DNA of 64,000 nucleotides from GCA-002733465 sp965230525 (GCA_965230525.1 OZ246008.1:1922001-1986000), one strand, 5' to 3'. Positions 8,206 through 18,050 are shown, counted from the stretch's first letter. Notes: a model not told the origin generated them from the sequence alone. Numbers and translations are program-made.

Positions 8206-9597
8206 ATGAACGATAACGAATTCGATTTAATTATCATCGGTTCCGGCCCGGCTGGGGAAAGTGCTGCCGTTAATGCGAGCAAGCACGGATTAAAAGTGGC
8301 GGTGGTTGATGCACGAAAGATTGTGGGTGGAAACTGTACTCACCAAGGCACCATACCTTCAAAAACACTACGGAACTCAGTGCACTCGCTGATGAAGTTT
8401 AATCGAAATCCGCTCTTTCGTTCGATCAGTGAGCCGAAACTGTTGACCTTTCAACAGGTGATGGAAACTGTCCAAGATGTGATCAAAAAGCAAGTCACTA
8501 TGCGAAGTCGTTTTTATACTAAGAACGACATTAACTTTATTTATGGTGAAGCATCTTTTGTTGATAAACATACCATCACTTTAAAGAACGATGACGAGAA
8601 AGAATTAATCTTAAAAGCCGAGCGCTTTATTATCGCAACAGGATCACGGCCTTACCGACCAGAAAATGTTGACTTTGAGCACCCCCGCGTTTTCGATTCT
8701 GATAAAGTTTTAACCCTTAAAGAAACACCAAAACGTGTAGTGATTTATGGTGCCGGTGTCATTGGCTGTGAGTATGCCTCTATTTTTAATGGGTTAGGTT
8801 GCAAAGTTGATTTAATCAACCCCGGTGAAAAGTTATTGAGTTATCTGGATGATGAAATTTGTGATGCGCTAAGTTATCACTTACGCAGTCAAGGAGTCTT
8901 GATCAGACATAATGAAACCTTTGAAAGTCTAGAAACCGCAGACGATCAAGTTACGATTAATCTGCATTCTGGAAAGCGTCTCAAAACGGATTTATTTTTG
9001 TGGGCCAATGGTCGAGCAGGCAATACCGAGTCATTAAACCTTGACGCTTTGGGACTTAAAGCCAACTCCCGAGGCCAGTTAAAAGTGGATAAACACTATC
9101 GAACCGAATTGCAGGGAATCTATGCGGTTGGCGATGTAATCGGTGCGCCTGCTTTAGCGAGTGCCTCGTATGACCAAGGTAGAGCGGCGTCGTCCCGAAT
9201 TGTCGATAGAGAACACCCATTACTGATTGAAGACATTCCAACCGGTATTTACACCATTCCAGAGATCAGTAGTGTTGGTAAAACAGAGAAAGAACTTACC
9301 GAATCGAAAGTACCTTACGAAGTCGGAAAGGCCTATTTCAAAGATACGGCGCGAGCGCAAATAACCGGTGAAGATACCGGTGTTCTAAAGCTATTATTTC
9401 ACCGTGAAACTCTTGAACTTTTAGGGATCCATTGCTTCGGTGACCAAGCTGCCGAAATTCTACACATTGGACAAGCAATCATGGCGCAAAAAAATGGCGG
9501 TAACAGTATCGAATATTTTGCCACTCATACTTTTAACTATCCGACCATGGCTGAGGCCTATCGAGTGGCGGCACTAAACGGCTTAAATCGTTTGTAA
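8206..9597 (+). CDS. sthA: Soluble pyridine nucleotide transhydrogenase
   Basis: FAD flavoprotein that exchanges hydride between NADPH and NAD+ in the cytoplasm, 463 aa (E. coli SthA is 466). The FAD-binding site is IIGSGPAGES near residues 10-20, and GGNCTHQGTIPSKTLRNS near 43-60 has the single cysteine typical of SthA in place of the CxxxxC of lipoamide dehydrogenases. The NAD-binding loop is IYGAGVIGCEYAS near 182-195, and the C-terminal dimerisation domain contains THTFNYPTMAEAYR. It appears monocistronic. I see no strong Shine-Dalgarno. Confidence 0.93.
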   Translation: MNDNEFDLIIIGSGPAGESAAVNASKHGLKVAVVDARKIVGGNCTHQGTIPSKTLRNSVHSLMKFNRNPLFRSISEPKLLTFQQVMETVQDVIKKQVTMRSRFYTKNDINFIYGEASFVDKHTITLKNDDEKELILKAERFIIATGSRPYRPENVDFEHPRVFDSDKVLTLKETPKRVVIYGAGVIGCEYASIFNGLGCKVDLINPGEKLLSYLDDEICDALSYHLRSQGVLIRHNETFESLETADDQVTINLHSGKRLKTDLFLWANGRAGNTESLNLDALGLKANSRGQLKVDKHYRTELQGIYAVGDVIGAPALASASYDQGRAASSRIVDREHPLLIEDIPTGIYTIPEISSVGKTEKELTESKVPYEVGKAYFKDTARAQITGEDTGVLKLLFHRETLELLGIHCFGDQAAEILHIGQAIMAQKNGGNSIEYFATHTFNYPTMAEAYRVAALNGLNRL

Positions 9598-9803
9598 GAT
9601 TTAAGCCTGGCCTCAGGTAGATTCTTGTTTTGGTTCTAAGCCGTTTATCTATTCAACCATTGTCCTTGATTTAGTGGTAATCTTTTAATGCCTCGAAAAT
9701 AGCAGGATGCTAATAGGTTTGCTTTTAAATGTGAATCATAGTTTACATAAATTTGGTTTTGTTCTAATATGAAGGGACTTCCTGTTTAGAATCGGCTATT
9801 TCC

Positions 9804-11222
9804 ATGAATTTATATCAATCCATTTACTCCTTTATTTTGACACTCATTGGTTTGATGAGTGCGTTCTCAATCTCCGCTGCTGAGTCTGAGTTTATAGATT
9901 ACGCTCAAAAGCGTATTGCCATAACTAACGTTAGTTTGATCGACGGTACCGGCGCGCCCAGCAAACATCAACAAACGGTATTACTTGTGGATGGCAAAAT
10001 CGCTGCAATAGGCGCTCATGGCAAGTTACAACTGCCTAAAGATACGGCTATCATTAATGGAACCAATCAATTTCTAATTCCCGGGTTGGTCATGATGCAT
10101 GAACATATGTTTTATCCCACGGGTAAAGCCAACTATACTGAAATGCTTTATAGCTTTCCGCGCTTGTACTTAGCGGGCGGTGCCACCACCATTCGTACTG
10201 CCGGAACGACTGCACCTTATGCCGATTTAAATTTGCGAGATGCGATTAATCAAGGTAAGTCGATGGGGCCCGATATTGATGTCACTGCACCTTACCTCAA
10301 TGGTCCGGGCTTACCGATTTTGAAAATCAAACCATTACGAGACGCGGATAATGCCAAGAAGATGATGGATTACTGGATTTCAGAAGGTGTGACATCGTAC
10401 AAAGCTTACATGCATATTCGGCAAAACGAGTTAAAACAGGTTATTAAACAAGCCCATCAACAGGGTCATAAAGTGACGGCGCATTTGTGTTCAGTCACTT
10501 ATCGTGAAGCGGCTGAACTTGGGATCGATAATTTGGAGCATGGTTTTTTTGCCGCAACAGACTTTGTAAAAGATAAACAAAACGATCAGTGTCCAGCCGG
10601 CGGTAATCATCAATCGCTAGTGGATTTAGACATTGATTCTAAGCCGGTAGATGACTTGATTGCGCTCCTTGTGGCCAAAGGTGTTGCGCTAACCTCGACT
10701 TTAACAGTGTTCGAGACTTTTACCACCGGCAGGCCTAAGGCTTACCCTAAGGCGCTGGAAGCTCTGATTCCGCAGGTTAGAAAACAATATGAAAATCAAT
10801 GGGAAAAAATTTCTAAACTCGACAATCCCACTTGGCCCATTGTGTTTGAAAAAATGATGAAACTGGAAAAGAAGTTTGTTGAAGCAGGTGGTCGATTGAT
10901 TGTTGGTACCGATCCAACAGGTTATGGGGGGGTAATTGCAGGTTTTTCCAATCAAAGAGCGATTGAGTTACTCGTTGAATCCGGGTTTTCAATTGAGCAA
11001 GCAATCAAAATTGCGACTTTAAATGCGGCTGAGTATTTAGGTCGGGCCAATCAGATTGGCTCTATTGAAGTCGGCAAGCAAGCGGATTTAGTCTTGGTGA
11101 ATGGCGATCTCGCCGAAAACACTGCAAATATTCAAAACATGTCAATTGTGTTTAAAAACGGTATAGGTTATAACTCAAACAAAATATTTAAAGCAACTAA
11201 ATCCGTGGTCGGTTTGCATTAG
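9804..11222 (+). CDS. Secreted amidohydrolase-family protein (imidazolonepropionase-like)
   Basis: 472 aa with an export signal (hydrophobic residues about 8-27, then SAAESE). The amidohydrolase barrel has NVSLIDGTGAPSK at the start, the metal-binding H-x-H in LVMMHEHMF, a likely bridging lysine in SYKAYMHI, histidines in HKVTAHLCSV and DNLEHGF, and the aspartate in GTDPTGYGG. The C-terminal LGRANQIGSIEVGKQADLVLV is typical. These exported enzymes often act as prolidases or dipeptidases, but the substrate here is unknown. A TetR regulator follows 33 bp later on the same strand, which may control it. Confidence 0.85.
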   Translation: MNLYQSIYSFILTLIGLMSAFSISAAESEFIDYAQKRIAITNVSLIDGTGAPSKHQQTVLLVDGKIAAIGAHGKLQLPKDTAIINGTNQFLIPGLVMMHEHMFYPTGKANYTEMLYSFPRLYLAGGATTIRTAGTTAPYADLNLRDAINQGKSMGPDIDVTAPYLNGPGLPILKIKPLRDADNAKKMMDYWISEGVTSYKAYMHIRQNELKQVIKQAHQQGHKVTAHLCSVTYREAAELGIDNLEHGFFAATDFVKDKQNDQCPAGGNHQSLVDLDIDSKPVDDLIALLVAKGVALTSTLTVFETFTTGRPKAYPKALEALIPQVRKQYENQWEKISKLDNPTWPIVFEKMMKLEKKFVEAGGRLIVGTDPTGYGGVIAGFSNQRAIELLVESGFSIEQAIKIATLNAAEYLGRANQIGSIEVGKQADLVLVNGDLAENTANIQNMSIVFKNGIGYNSNKIFKATKSVVGLH

Positions 11223-11255
11223 TTGAAACCGGGTTACCTATAAGCGTGGGGGCGA

Positions 11256-11918
11256 ATGAGTAGTCAAAGCATAATAGAAGCCAAGCAGCAGCGAAGTCAA
11301 ACGACCCAAGCCAAATTACTTAAGTCGCTGCACCAGAGTTTGAGCAAAAAGTTCTTTGAGCAAATTAGCATCAAAGAACTTGCTGAGCAAGCAGGCGTAT
11401 CGGTAGGAACTTTTTACCGACGATTCAAAAACAAGGAATCGTTACTACCTTTACTGTATCAAGATTTTGGCCAAGACTTGGAACATTGGGTGGGTGAAAT
11501 GGAAGCCATTCAATGCCACTCATTAGAACAGCAAGTCGAGTTATTATGCCAACAAACGTTGATATTTTTGGAGCAGCGCAAAAGCGTTTTTAGAACCTTG
11601 CACTTAAATGCCCGACTTTATTCCGATCTGATTGGCAGTGATGCTCAAGTCGATCGACAAGTGGTTTATCAAAGATTAGTCAATTTACTGAGCCAGTTCT
11701 TATTGAGTGAGAGTGATCAAAGTCCGGCCGCAAGTCAGCGCATTCAAGCCGATAAAAAATCGGGCGTAGCCATTTATACTATGATCAATACGCTACTCGA
11801 TAAAGTCATCTATCCCAATTTAACACCTGCCACAGCGAGCGAGCTACAAGGAAAAGCATTCGCTCGCGAACTAGCTTGTATGCTATTGGCGTATTTAAAT
11901 AATAATTTTTCTGCATAA
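11256..11918 (+). CDS. TetR-family transcriptional regulator
   Basis: 220 aa. The N-terminal helix-turn-helix is ISIKELAEQAGVSVGTFYRR followed by FKNKESL, around residues 38-62, which is canonical for TetR. The rest is helical and should hold the ligand pocket and dimer interface. It sits between an amidohydrolase (33 bp upstream) and a secreted cupin (16 bp downstream) on one strand, so the three may form an operon. I found no clear operator palindrome before the amidohydrolase. Confidence 0.88.
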   Translation: MSSQSIIEAKQQRSQTTQAKLLKSLHQSLSKKFFEQISIKELAEQAGVSVGTFYRRFKNKESLLPLLYQDFGQDLEHWVGEMEAIQCHSLEQQVELLCQQTLIFLEQRKSVFRTLHLNARLYSDLIGSDAQVDRQVVYQRLVNLLSQFLLSESDQSPAASQRIQADKKSGVAIYTMINTLLDKVIYPNLTPATASELQGKAFARELACMLLAYLNNNFSA

Positions 11919-11934
11919 CCATGAGGGGCAAATA

Positions 11935-12345
11935 ATGATTCACTCAAAAAAAGCTTTGTTCAACCTTTTGGCAGTCAGCTTCAGCACTATTTGTTTAAGC
12001 CTATCTGCACAAAATAATCCTTCGGTTGATCCAAGAGTAAAGTCGGAGCAACTTGAACGGTTTGAGCTGGTAAAGCAAGTTCCTGCAATGAAAGGTTATG
12101 ACTTTCGCGCGCGAAGAATTGTTGTACCAGCCGGAGCTAAAATAGCTAAACACAGTCACATTAATCGACCCGGCATGGTGTATGTTGAGTCCGGTACCAT
12201 TATCGAATATCGAGGGAGTCAATCGCGGATTTTAAAACCAGGTGATACCCTAATTGAAGATGCAGCGACGGTGCATAGTTATGCCAATGCCAGTGATGCG
12301 GATTGTGTGCTTGTCGCATTTGACTTGCCTGTAGCCAAAAAGTGA
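11935..12345 (+). CDS. Exported cupin-domain protein
   Basis: 136 aa with a signal peptide (hydrophobic about residues 9-25, SLSAQ). The cupin barrel has the motif KHSHINRPGMVYVESGTI (two histidines and a glutamate, able to bind a metal) and a second motif with DAATVHSYAN. GAGGGG lies seven bases before ATG 11935. It follows the TetR gene by 16 bp and probably shares its transcript. No reaction can be assigned; small cupins of this kind may bind ligands or be dioxygenase-like. Confidence 0.8.
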   Translation: MIHSKKALFNLLAVSFSTICLSLSAQNNPSVDPRVKSEQLERFELVKQVPAMKGYDFRARRIVVPAGAKIAKHSHINRPGMVYVESGTIIEYRGSQSRILKPGDTLIEDAATVHSYANASDADCVLVAFDLPVAKK

Positions 12346-12414
12346 TAGCTTTATAATTCTATTTAACACAATTACTGTCGACCAATGTCAGTTGTTGAGA
12401 AATATCGAGCACTC

Positions 12415-13272
12415 CTAAAGCGAGTTATTGCCAGTTAACTGCTGAAATGCCGCCCAAGTATCTTCGGAACTAATTATTTTTCCATGACCTAAGTTTTGAG
12501 TGGTGTTTAGTTTGATATGCTCATTACCTTTTGAAACAGCCATACTGTCCTCAACGGAAGTAAAAGGATCGTTTCGATCATGGACAATCTGTATATTGCC
12601 AGAATAGTTTGCCGCGTTGAGCGAAGGATTATTTTTAAAAAAACTCATATCGTATTGCTGCTCCAAATCGAACAATATATTTTCCAAGAGTTTTGTTTTT
12701 ATGCCACTCAGCTCGACTCTTTCAAACATCGATTGTTGCAACTTAAACACTGGAGCAATGAGTAAAAGAGGGTAGGGTTTGGCTAAGGCCGTCAGAGCTG
12801 CCACGCCGCCTATAGAATGTGAAACTATGGCTTTAATTTCGTCTTCTTTTTCGAGCAAGTCAATCATGAATTGTTTTGCTTGAATAAACAAAAATAGATT
12901 ACTCTGTTGCCCGCTACTAAGCCCATGTCCCACTTGATCAAAAGCGATCGCTTGAAAGCCTGCCTTGGCAATACGTTGCATTAACGGGAAAAGCTGAGCG
13001 GCAGCGCCCGACCATCCGTGGCTGAGTAAAACCTTTGGGCCGTGTCCTAATCGATATACGGCCAGGCTGTGGTGCTGGAAACTGATGTGCTCAAGTTGCA
13101 TACCGGATGGCATCTCCATAGCCGGTCGGCGTACTGGTTTTAACAAAAGCTTTTTGGATACATGAAGTTGTGTGCGTTTAGGAAGGCAAAGTACCAAGTT
13201 GGATAAACAGCGCGCTGTCCACCAGGTTAAATTGCGTTTACCATTTTGCTTAAAATATATTTTGCTGCTCAT
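12415..13272 (-). CDS. Alpha/beta hydrolase
   Basis: 285 aa, cytoplasmic or membrane-associated. Nucleophile serine in SHSIGG (around residue 150), oxyanion segment LLSHGWSGAA, acid residue in DRNDPF and histidine in NLGHGKI complete the triad. GGAGA precedes the ATG by about eight bases. About 70-100 bp upstream lies a 32-bp inverted repeat with the same core as the site in front of the adjacent tetR gene. It is therefore very probably under control of that regulator. The substrate is unknown; resistance to, or use of, a fatty or xenobiotic ester are possibilities only. Confidence 0.82.
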   Translation of the reverse strand: MSSKIYFKQNGKRNLTWWTARCLSNLVLCLPKRTQLHVSKKLLLKPVRRPAMEMPSGMQLEHISFQHHSLAVYRLGHGPKVLLSHGWSGAAAQLFPLMQRIAKAGFQAIAFDQVGHGLSSGQQSNLFLFIQAKQFMIDLLEKEDEIKAIVSHSIGGVAALTALAKPYPLLLIAPVFKLQQSMFERVELSGIKTKLLENILFDLEQQYDMSFFKNNPSLNAANYSGNIQIVHDRNDPFTSVEDSMAVSKGNEHIKLNTTQNLGHGKIISSEDTWAAFQQLTGNNSL

Positions 13273-13340
13273 TGGCAGACTCTCCCAATTATTTGAAAAG
13301 CTTAAAAGTTCAGTCGCTAAACGATGTGCATTTGCATAAC

Positions 13341-13372
13341 TCGATAAATAGTACGAGCGTACTATTTATCGA
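13341..13372. promoter_or_regulatory. TetR operator (site 1): 15-bp inverted arms upstream of the hydrolase
   Basis: Arms TCGATAAATAGTACG and CGTACTATTTATCGA flank AG. The inner core AATAGTACG/CGTACTATT recurs at 14027-14046 in front of tetR. It lies in the 109-bp gap between tetR and the hydrolase gene. It lacks a T-run, so an operator is more likely than a terminator. Confidence 0.7.
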
Positions 13373-13381
13373 CAAAAAAAT

Positions 13382-14017
13382 TTAAATCGAGTAGCGTCTA
13401 ATTAATTTTTCGTAACTGTGACTAAATAACTCTCGTTCGGCGGATTCTTTTTGTAACCATAAAAACTTTTGGCTACCCAAAAATAATGAATATATTTCAT
13501 AAACAAATTGTTGCGGTGAACAGTCTGATCGAAAAGATTTATCGTCGATGGCTTGTGCGGCAATGCTCTCTAAATAGTTTATCCAGCGATTTATTTGCCG
13601 GTGCAGAGCATCTTTTACCGGGCCGGGTCGATCATTAAATTCCAGAGTGGCACTCATAAATAAGCATTGCTTGGCATGATCTTCGAACCAATTTAACCAG
13701 CGAAAAACTAACGCCGTAATACGATCAATTGGCGCTAATGCGGGACTTACGTCTTTCACCACCCTCAAACTAAATATTTCGCTAGCGTAGTCAACAATAG
13801 CAACTTGCAGGTTTTCTTTGGAGCCAAAATGCGCATATAAACCGCTTTTGGACAGGTTGCATTGTTTTGCCAATGAGCCAATCGTGACATCATTGAGACT
13901 CTTGCTGGTAGCAAGAAATAAGGCTTCTGACAAAATGTGTTGACGTGTTTGCTCGGCCTTAGAAACTGGGCTGGAAGCGCTCGATTGATTCGACTGTTGC
14001 GGATTATTTAGTGTCAT
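13382..14017 (-). CDS. TetR-family transcriptional regulator
   Basis: 211 aa. The N-terminal helix-turn-helix is at about residues 44-66 (IGSLAKQCNLSKSGLYAHFG with KENL following). The C-terminal ligand domain includes NWFEDHAKQCLFMSATLEF, as in many TetR proteins whose regulated genes handle lipids or xenobiotics. It is transcribed in line with, and 109 bp before, the alpha/beta hydrolase. Near-identical palindromes precede both genes, which fits autorepression plus control of the hydrolase. I see no clear Shine-Dalgarno. Confidence 0.88.
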   Translation of the reverse strand: MTLNNPQQSNQSSASSPVSKAEQTRQHILSEALFLATSKSLNDVTIGSLAKQCNLSKSGLYAHFGSKENLQVAIVDYASEIFSLRVVKDVSPALAPIDRITALVFRWLNWFEDHAKQCLFMSATLEFNDRPGPVKDALHRQINRWINYLESIAAQAIDDKSFRSDCSPQQFVYEIYSLFLGSQKFLWLQKESAERELFSHSYEKLIRRYSI

Positions 14018-14026
14018 AACGAAAAT

Positions 14027-14046
14027 AATAGAACGAACGTACTATT
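14027..14046. promoter_or_regulatory. TetR operator (site 2) in front of tetR
   Basis: AATAGAACG-AA-CGTACTATT differs from a perfect palindrome at one base and matches the core of the site at 13341-13372. It ends 10 bp upstream of the tetR ATG, where binding would block its own expression. Confidence 0.65.
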
Positions 14047-14112
14047 GAGGTCAAGAGATATCTTTGCGTTCAATTAATTTTCAATGTTTCTTATGGCAAA
14101 AAAGGCACAAAA

Positions 14113-14134
14113 AAGCCCGATAAAAATCGGGCTT
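14113..14134 (-). terminator. Rho-independent terminator of the propeller-amidohydrolase gene
   Basis: On the minus strand AAGCCCGAT, loop TTTT, ATCGGGCTT, then a T-run. The stem is 9 bp and GC-rich. It is 52 bp past the stop codon of the gene at 14187-17552. Confidence 0.85.
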
Positions 14135-14186
14135 CAGCAATTGGACAAAGCTGACAGGTGCAGCTTAATGCCCAATAGAGTGGACG

Positions 14187-17100
14187 CTACGAGTGCACCC
14201 AGTGGAAGGTTTGTTGCTTTTGTTGGAGCGCTTTAGCGGTTTCATCGGGTAATGATAAGCCGTCTAAGCGTTCAAAGAAAAAGGGCTTGCGTTGGTGAGC
14301 TCTTTTGCGGCCAATTTCATTCATGGTTTTTGTATCAAACAAGCGACCATTAATCATGGTATATACGACTTTCTCGGATAAACGAATATCGGACAAAACA
14401 TCGCCATCAACAATCATTAAATCGGCAAGTTTGCCTGCTTCAATCGAGCCAATGTCCTTGTCCATTCCCAAATAAGCTGCGCCGTCAATGGTTGCGCCAC
14501 GGAGAGCTTCCCATGCGGAGAAACCACCTTGGTGCATCATCCAAATTTCCCAGTGTGCTGCCAAGCCCTCGCGCTGGCCATGTGCTCCAATGACCACGGG
14601 TACACCTTTTTCATTGAGTTGTTTTGCCGTTTTGGCTACCTCAAAATGGTTGTAGTGAGAGTCCGGCGCGGTGGTTCGGCGAATTGCTCTTGGCTCTACA
14701 AAATACCTTGGGGTATAGCGCATTAAATGGTTGTTTTGCCAAACATTGGTTCGGTCGTACCAATAGGTTTCTCCGGATAAGCCACCGTAAGCGACACCAA
14801 ATGTTGGTGAGTAACCGACTTCGGTTTGTGACCAAAGTTGTTTCACATCATCGTAGACATGTGCAATGGGTAACGCATGTTCTAGTCCGGTATGACCATC
14901 AAAGATCATGGTCATATTGTGATAAAACTTAGCACCACCTTCGGGCACAACCATGATGCCTAACTCTTTGCCAGCAGCAATAACTTGTTGCTTTTGATCG
15001 CGACGAGGTTGGTTATAACTCTTGACCGAAATAGCACCCAAATCTTTTAAACGCTGAAGATGGAATTTTGCATCTTCAAGGCTGTCAATTTTTGAAGTGT
15101 AGCCTGGTGCTTTAGCACCGTACAAAATAGTACCAGTGGAATAAATTCTTGGTGAAACGGTAATGCCTGCTCGTTGCATTTCACTGGCAGAAAATATTTC
15201 TGTGGTGTCGTTAGACGGGTCGTGAATGGTGGTTACACCAAAGGCAATTGAAGAGTAGCTTCGCCAATTTTGTTGTGGGGTAATTTCGTTACTCGCTTGA
15301 CTTCCATGGGCATGAACATCGACTAACCCGGGAGTGATGGTCTTGCCTTTAACGTCGATAATTTCAGCCCCGTTGGGGATCGACACTTCGGAGCGCTTAC
15401 CCACTGACTGGATTCGATTATCTTTAACCACAATGACGCCATCTTCAATAATTTGTTGCTCGTTTTTAGCATCTTTCATGGTGATAATTTTTGCGCCAAC
15501 CAATGCGATTAAACCCTTCGGTATATCGGCTTTTTGTTTAAAGCTTAAGTCAATACCTTCGGTTACTGGTTCTGGTAACTTCTTGGGGCTTGCTGCAAAA
15601 AACTCAAACGCATCTTTCAGCTTTCTTTGATAGAGAGTTGCGCCTTGAGCCCAATTAATTTGCTTGCTATCGGCTGACCAATGTAAAAATTCGCCACTTC
15701 GCTTGGAGACTTGTTTGACCGGTACTGCTTTACCGCTTTTAGACAATGATTCTGATTTACCTGTCATCACAAACGGAGTCACATAAGCGTTAAACTGTTG
15801 AGTGAAGGCCACCCACTTGTTGTCAGGAGATACCTGAATTTCGGTAATGTCTGAGCCACTTAAATGTTGTCTTTCGTCTTTGCCGTTAAGATCGACACTG
15901 GATAAAGTCAGCGCGGCCTTTGCACCAAAATTTGAGAAAAAGATCCGCTGGCCGTCGGCGCTAAAGTGTGGATTAAACCCTACATCATGAACTCGTTTGG
16001 CTTTGCCTTTTCCGTTGCTGTTAGCAATGTAGAGACCGGGCTCGAGCGAGTACTCTGGTGATAATAAGTTTCCTCCTGTGAAGCGACGAAAAACCACCTT
16101 TTCACCGTCATTTGAGAATGCTGGTTCAACGTAGTGACCTGGCTCATCAGAAATTGTTTTTCCTTTTCCACCTCGGCTTGAGACTATTTTTACGCTGCCA
16201 AGTCTTTGGTCATCCCAAGTAACATAAGCAATTTTTTTACCGTCCCTTGAAAAGGTTGGATAAAATTCAAATTGGTCTTTTTGCTTAGTAAGGCGCTTGC
16301 GTTTACCTGAGTCAACATCACGCAAATAAATTTTCCCAAGTGCTTGATAAGCAATCTTATCACCCTGTGGTGAAAGCTGAGCCCAACGGATCATTTTTAC
16401 ATCGAATGTTTCTGGTGCAACATCAACTGCAAATCTTACCGCTGGCGTAATTTTCTTTTCGACATCGATATTAAATGGGATGTTGGCAACCTTTCCTGAT
16501 TTAATGTCGACTTTATGAATTTTTCCTGCCGCCCAAAAAACGATTGCCTGATTATCTGGGGTCCAATCGAACTGCGTGGTATTACCATGCGAACCGTTAG
16601 TTTCTTGAAGATCTCTATCAAGACCATTATAGATTTCACGATCAACGCCGGTTTTTAAATCTTTAATAAAAAGCGATGTTTTAGTATCAACACGTCTAAC
16701 AAATGCCAGATACTTGCCATCACTCGATGGCGTCGGTGCGATTGCGCCTCCAGCACCACTCACTAATGTGGTTTGTTTACCGGTTTCTAAATCGAGTCTG
16801 ATAATGGTAAAGATTTGACCCACCGGGTTTTTGTTATATTGCCACACTGTGCCAGGAGTAGAGTCGATTGAATAATAAACATAACGACCATCCGGTGAAA
16901 AGGCGGGCTCAGCAATATTCTTTTGCGCACTATCACCACCAATTCGCTTGCGAAGTTGATAACCTGAACCGCCGCTGCGGTGGTACATCCAAATCTCTCC
17001 TGCTGCAATACTACGAGAACTCATAAAGCCCCGTTTGGCAGCAATATATTGCCCATCAGGTGACCAATTAGGCGTGTGAACCAAGTTAGTTTTTTCTTTG

Positions 17101-17552
17101 CTCACTTGCTTCAAGTTGGTGCCATCGGTGTCCATCGTCCACAAATTGTCGCCACCATCTCTGTCACTGATAAAGGCGATTGACCTACCATCAGGACTAA
17201 AGCGTGGTTGCATATTCCAAGCCATTCCTTGGGTAAGCGGTTTGGCATCACCGCCTTTTAGGGGCATCGAATAAATATCGCCTAACATGTCAAAAACAAC
17301 GGTTTTGCCGTCTGGACTCACATCAACATTACTCCATGTCGATTCTGAAGTGGTGATTTTGATAGTCTTTTCTTCTCCAGGAGGGTTATTGACATCCCAC
17401 TTTGGCTTTTTGTCTTTTTTGGTTTTTTTATCTTTTGATTCGGCAGCTGTCTGGTCTGCTGGTTTTTCGGGTGGGTCCATCGCTAGCAGGCTGGGACTGT
17501 GGATCAGCAAGCCTGATAAAACAAAGGCAAGACACTTTTGAGTGAATGGCAT
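14187..17552 (-). CDS. Exported PD40/TolB-like beta-propeller fused to amidohydrolase
   Basis: 1121 aa with a signal peptide (about residues 1-24, SLLAMD). A charged Lys-rich linker follows (about 30-60). Then come repeated PD40 blades such as FSPDGRSIAFISDRDG, WSPDGQYIAAKRG and FSRDGKKIAYVTWDD (about 65-640). The amidohydrolase domain follows (about 680-1090), with the intact H-x-H of PGLVDVHAHGSQ, HALPIAHVYD and the C-terminal DIGSIEAGKLADLMIVDG. Such proteins are usually periplasmic or surface peptidase-like enzymes, and the propeller may gate or bind substrate. GGAGAG precedes the ATG and a strong terminator follows. Substrate unknown. Confidence 0.85.
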   Translation of the reverse strand: MPFTQKCLAFVLSGLLIHSPSLLAMDPPEKPADQTAAESKDKKTKKDKKPKWDVNNPPGEEKTIKITTSESTWSNVDVSPDGKTVVFDMLGDIYSMPLKGGDAKPLTQGMAWNMQPRFSPDGRSIAFISDRDGGDNLWTMDTDGTNLKQVSKEKTNLVHTPNWSPDGQYIAAKRGFMSSRSIAAGEIWMYHRSGGSGYQLRKRIGGDSAQKNIAEPAFSPDGRYVYYSIDSTPGTVWQYNKNPVGQIFTIIRLDLETGKQTTLVSGAGGAIAPTPSSDGKYLAFVRRVDTKTSLFIKDLKTGVDREIYNGLDRDLQETNGSHGNTTQFDWTPDNQAIVFWAAGKIHKVDIKSGKVANIPFNIDVEKKITPAVRFAVDVAPETFDVKMIRWAQLSPQGDKIAYQALGKIYLRDVDSGKRKRLTKQKDQFEFYPTFSRDGKKIAYVTWDDQRLGSVKIVSSRGGKGKTISDEPGHYVEPAFSNDGEKVVFRRFTGGNLLSPEYSLEPGLYIANSNGKGKAKRVHDVGFNPHFSADGQRIFFSNFGAKAALTLSSVDLNGKDERQHLSGSDITEIQVSPDNKWVAFTQQFNAYVTPFVMTGKSESLSKSGKAVPVKQVSKRSGEFLHWSADSKQINWAQGATLYQRKLKDAFEFFAASPKKLPEPVTEGIDLSFKQKADIPKGLIALVGAKIITMKDAKNEQQIIEDGVIVVKDNRIQSVGKRSEVSIPNGAEIIDVKGKTITPGLVDVHAHGSQASNEITPQQNWRSYSSIAFGVTTIHDPSNDTTEIFSASEMQRAGITVSPRIYSTGTILYGAKAPGYTSKIDSLEDAKFHLQRLKDLGAISVKSYNQPRRDQKQQVIAAGKELGIMVVPEGGAKFYHNMTMIFDGHTGLEHALPIAHVYDDVKQLWSQTEVGYSPTFGVAYGGLSGETYWYDRTNVWQNNHLMRYTPRYFVEPRAIRRTTAPDSHYNHFEVAKTAKQLNEKGVPVVIGAHGQREGLAAHWEIWMMHQGGFSAWEALRGATIDGAAYLGMDKDIGSIEAGKLADLMIVDGDVLSDIRLSEKVVYTMINGRLFDTKTMNEIGRKRAHQRKPFFFERLDGLSLPDETAKALQQKQQTFHWVHS

Positions 17553-18050
17553 AAAAACTCTCCGGAGGTTGTAAAAATGATTGTGCTTTATCTTGTTATG
17601 ATTTTTCGCAGGTTAGCCTATACAAAGGGCCTTAAAAGGTAAAGCAAAGAGTTGTTTTAAAATATTAACAATTCACTAAGGGGCTGTTCTTATGACGGTT
17701 AATACTTAACAATACAGATTTTTGGGACACGGTTGCCAAAAACTGAGAAATTACTGGGCAGGAGGTATGTGATTGATTTAAAAAAAGAATTATTCGGTTA
17801 ATAGGCAAGAGTTCTTACTGAACTGAATCACTGAATGAGTAATATCGGTAAAAGTTTTATTGCTCAATGGAAGCGAGTTAAAGTCGTTGTTGGCTATATA
17901 TTCTCAAACAAGCGTGTCTGCGCGGGTGAATTAATTCGTGGGGAAACACTCCTTGTGCATCGGAACAATTGGCTTTAAAGTGAAGACACAATTGCGCTTA
18001 GCGAAAATAATAGATGCAAATTTTGTAGCCCCCTAAGATAGGATTAATTC
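17553..18050. other. Intergenic region, 498 bp
   Basis: Divergent gap between the propeller-amidohydrolase and the acyltransferase, so both promoters should lie here. The longest suggestive item is a GGAGG with a GTG 10-codon frame at 17771, which I do not regard as a gene. No convincing structured RNA or repeat is seen. Confidence 0.4.

Noticed and set aside
13341..13372. Terminator reading of the long inverted repeat after tetR
   Set aside because: No T-run follows on either strand, and its core repeats at the tetR promoter, which favours an operator.
14624..14932. Plus-strand 102-codon frame inside the propeller-amidohydrolase gene
   Set aside because: Antisense shadow of a well-supported domain; no Shine-Dalgarno or family match.
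17771..17803. GGAGG followed by a GTG ten-codon frame in the 17.6-18 kb gap
   Set aside because: Too short, with no conserved feature and no attenuator-like structure downstream of it.
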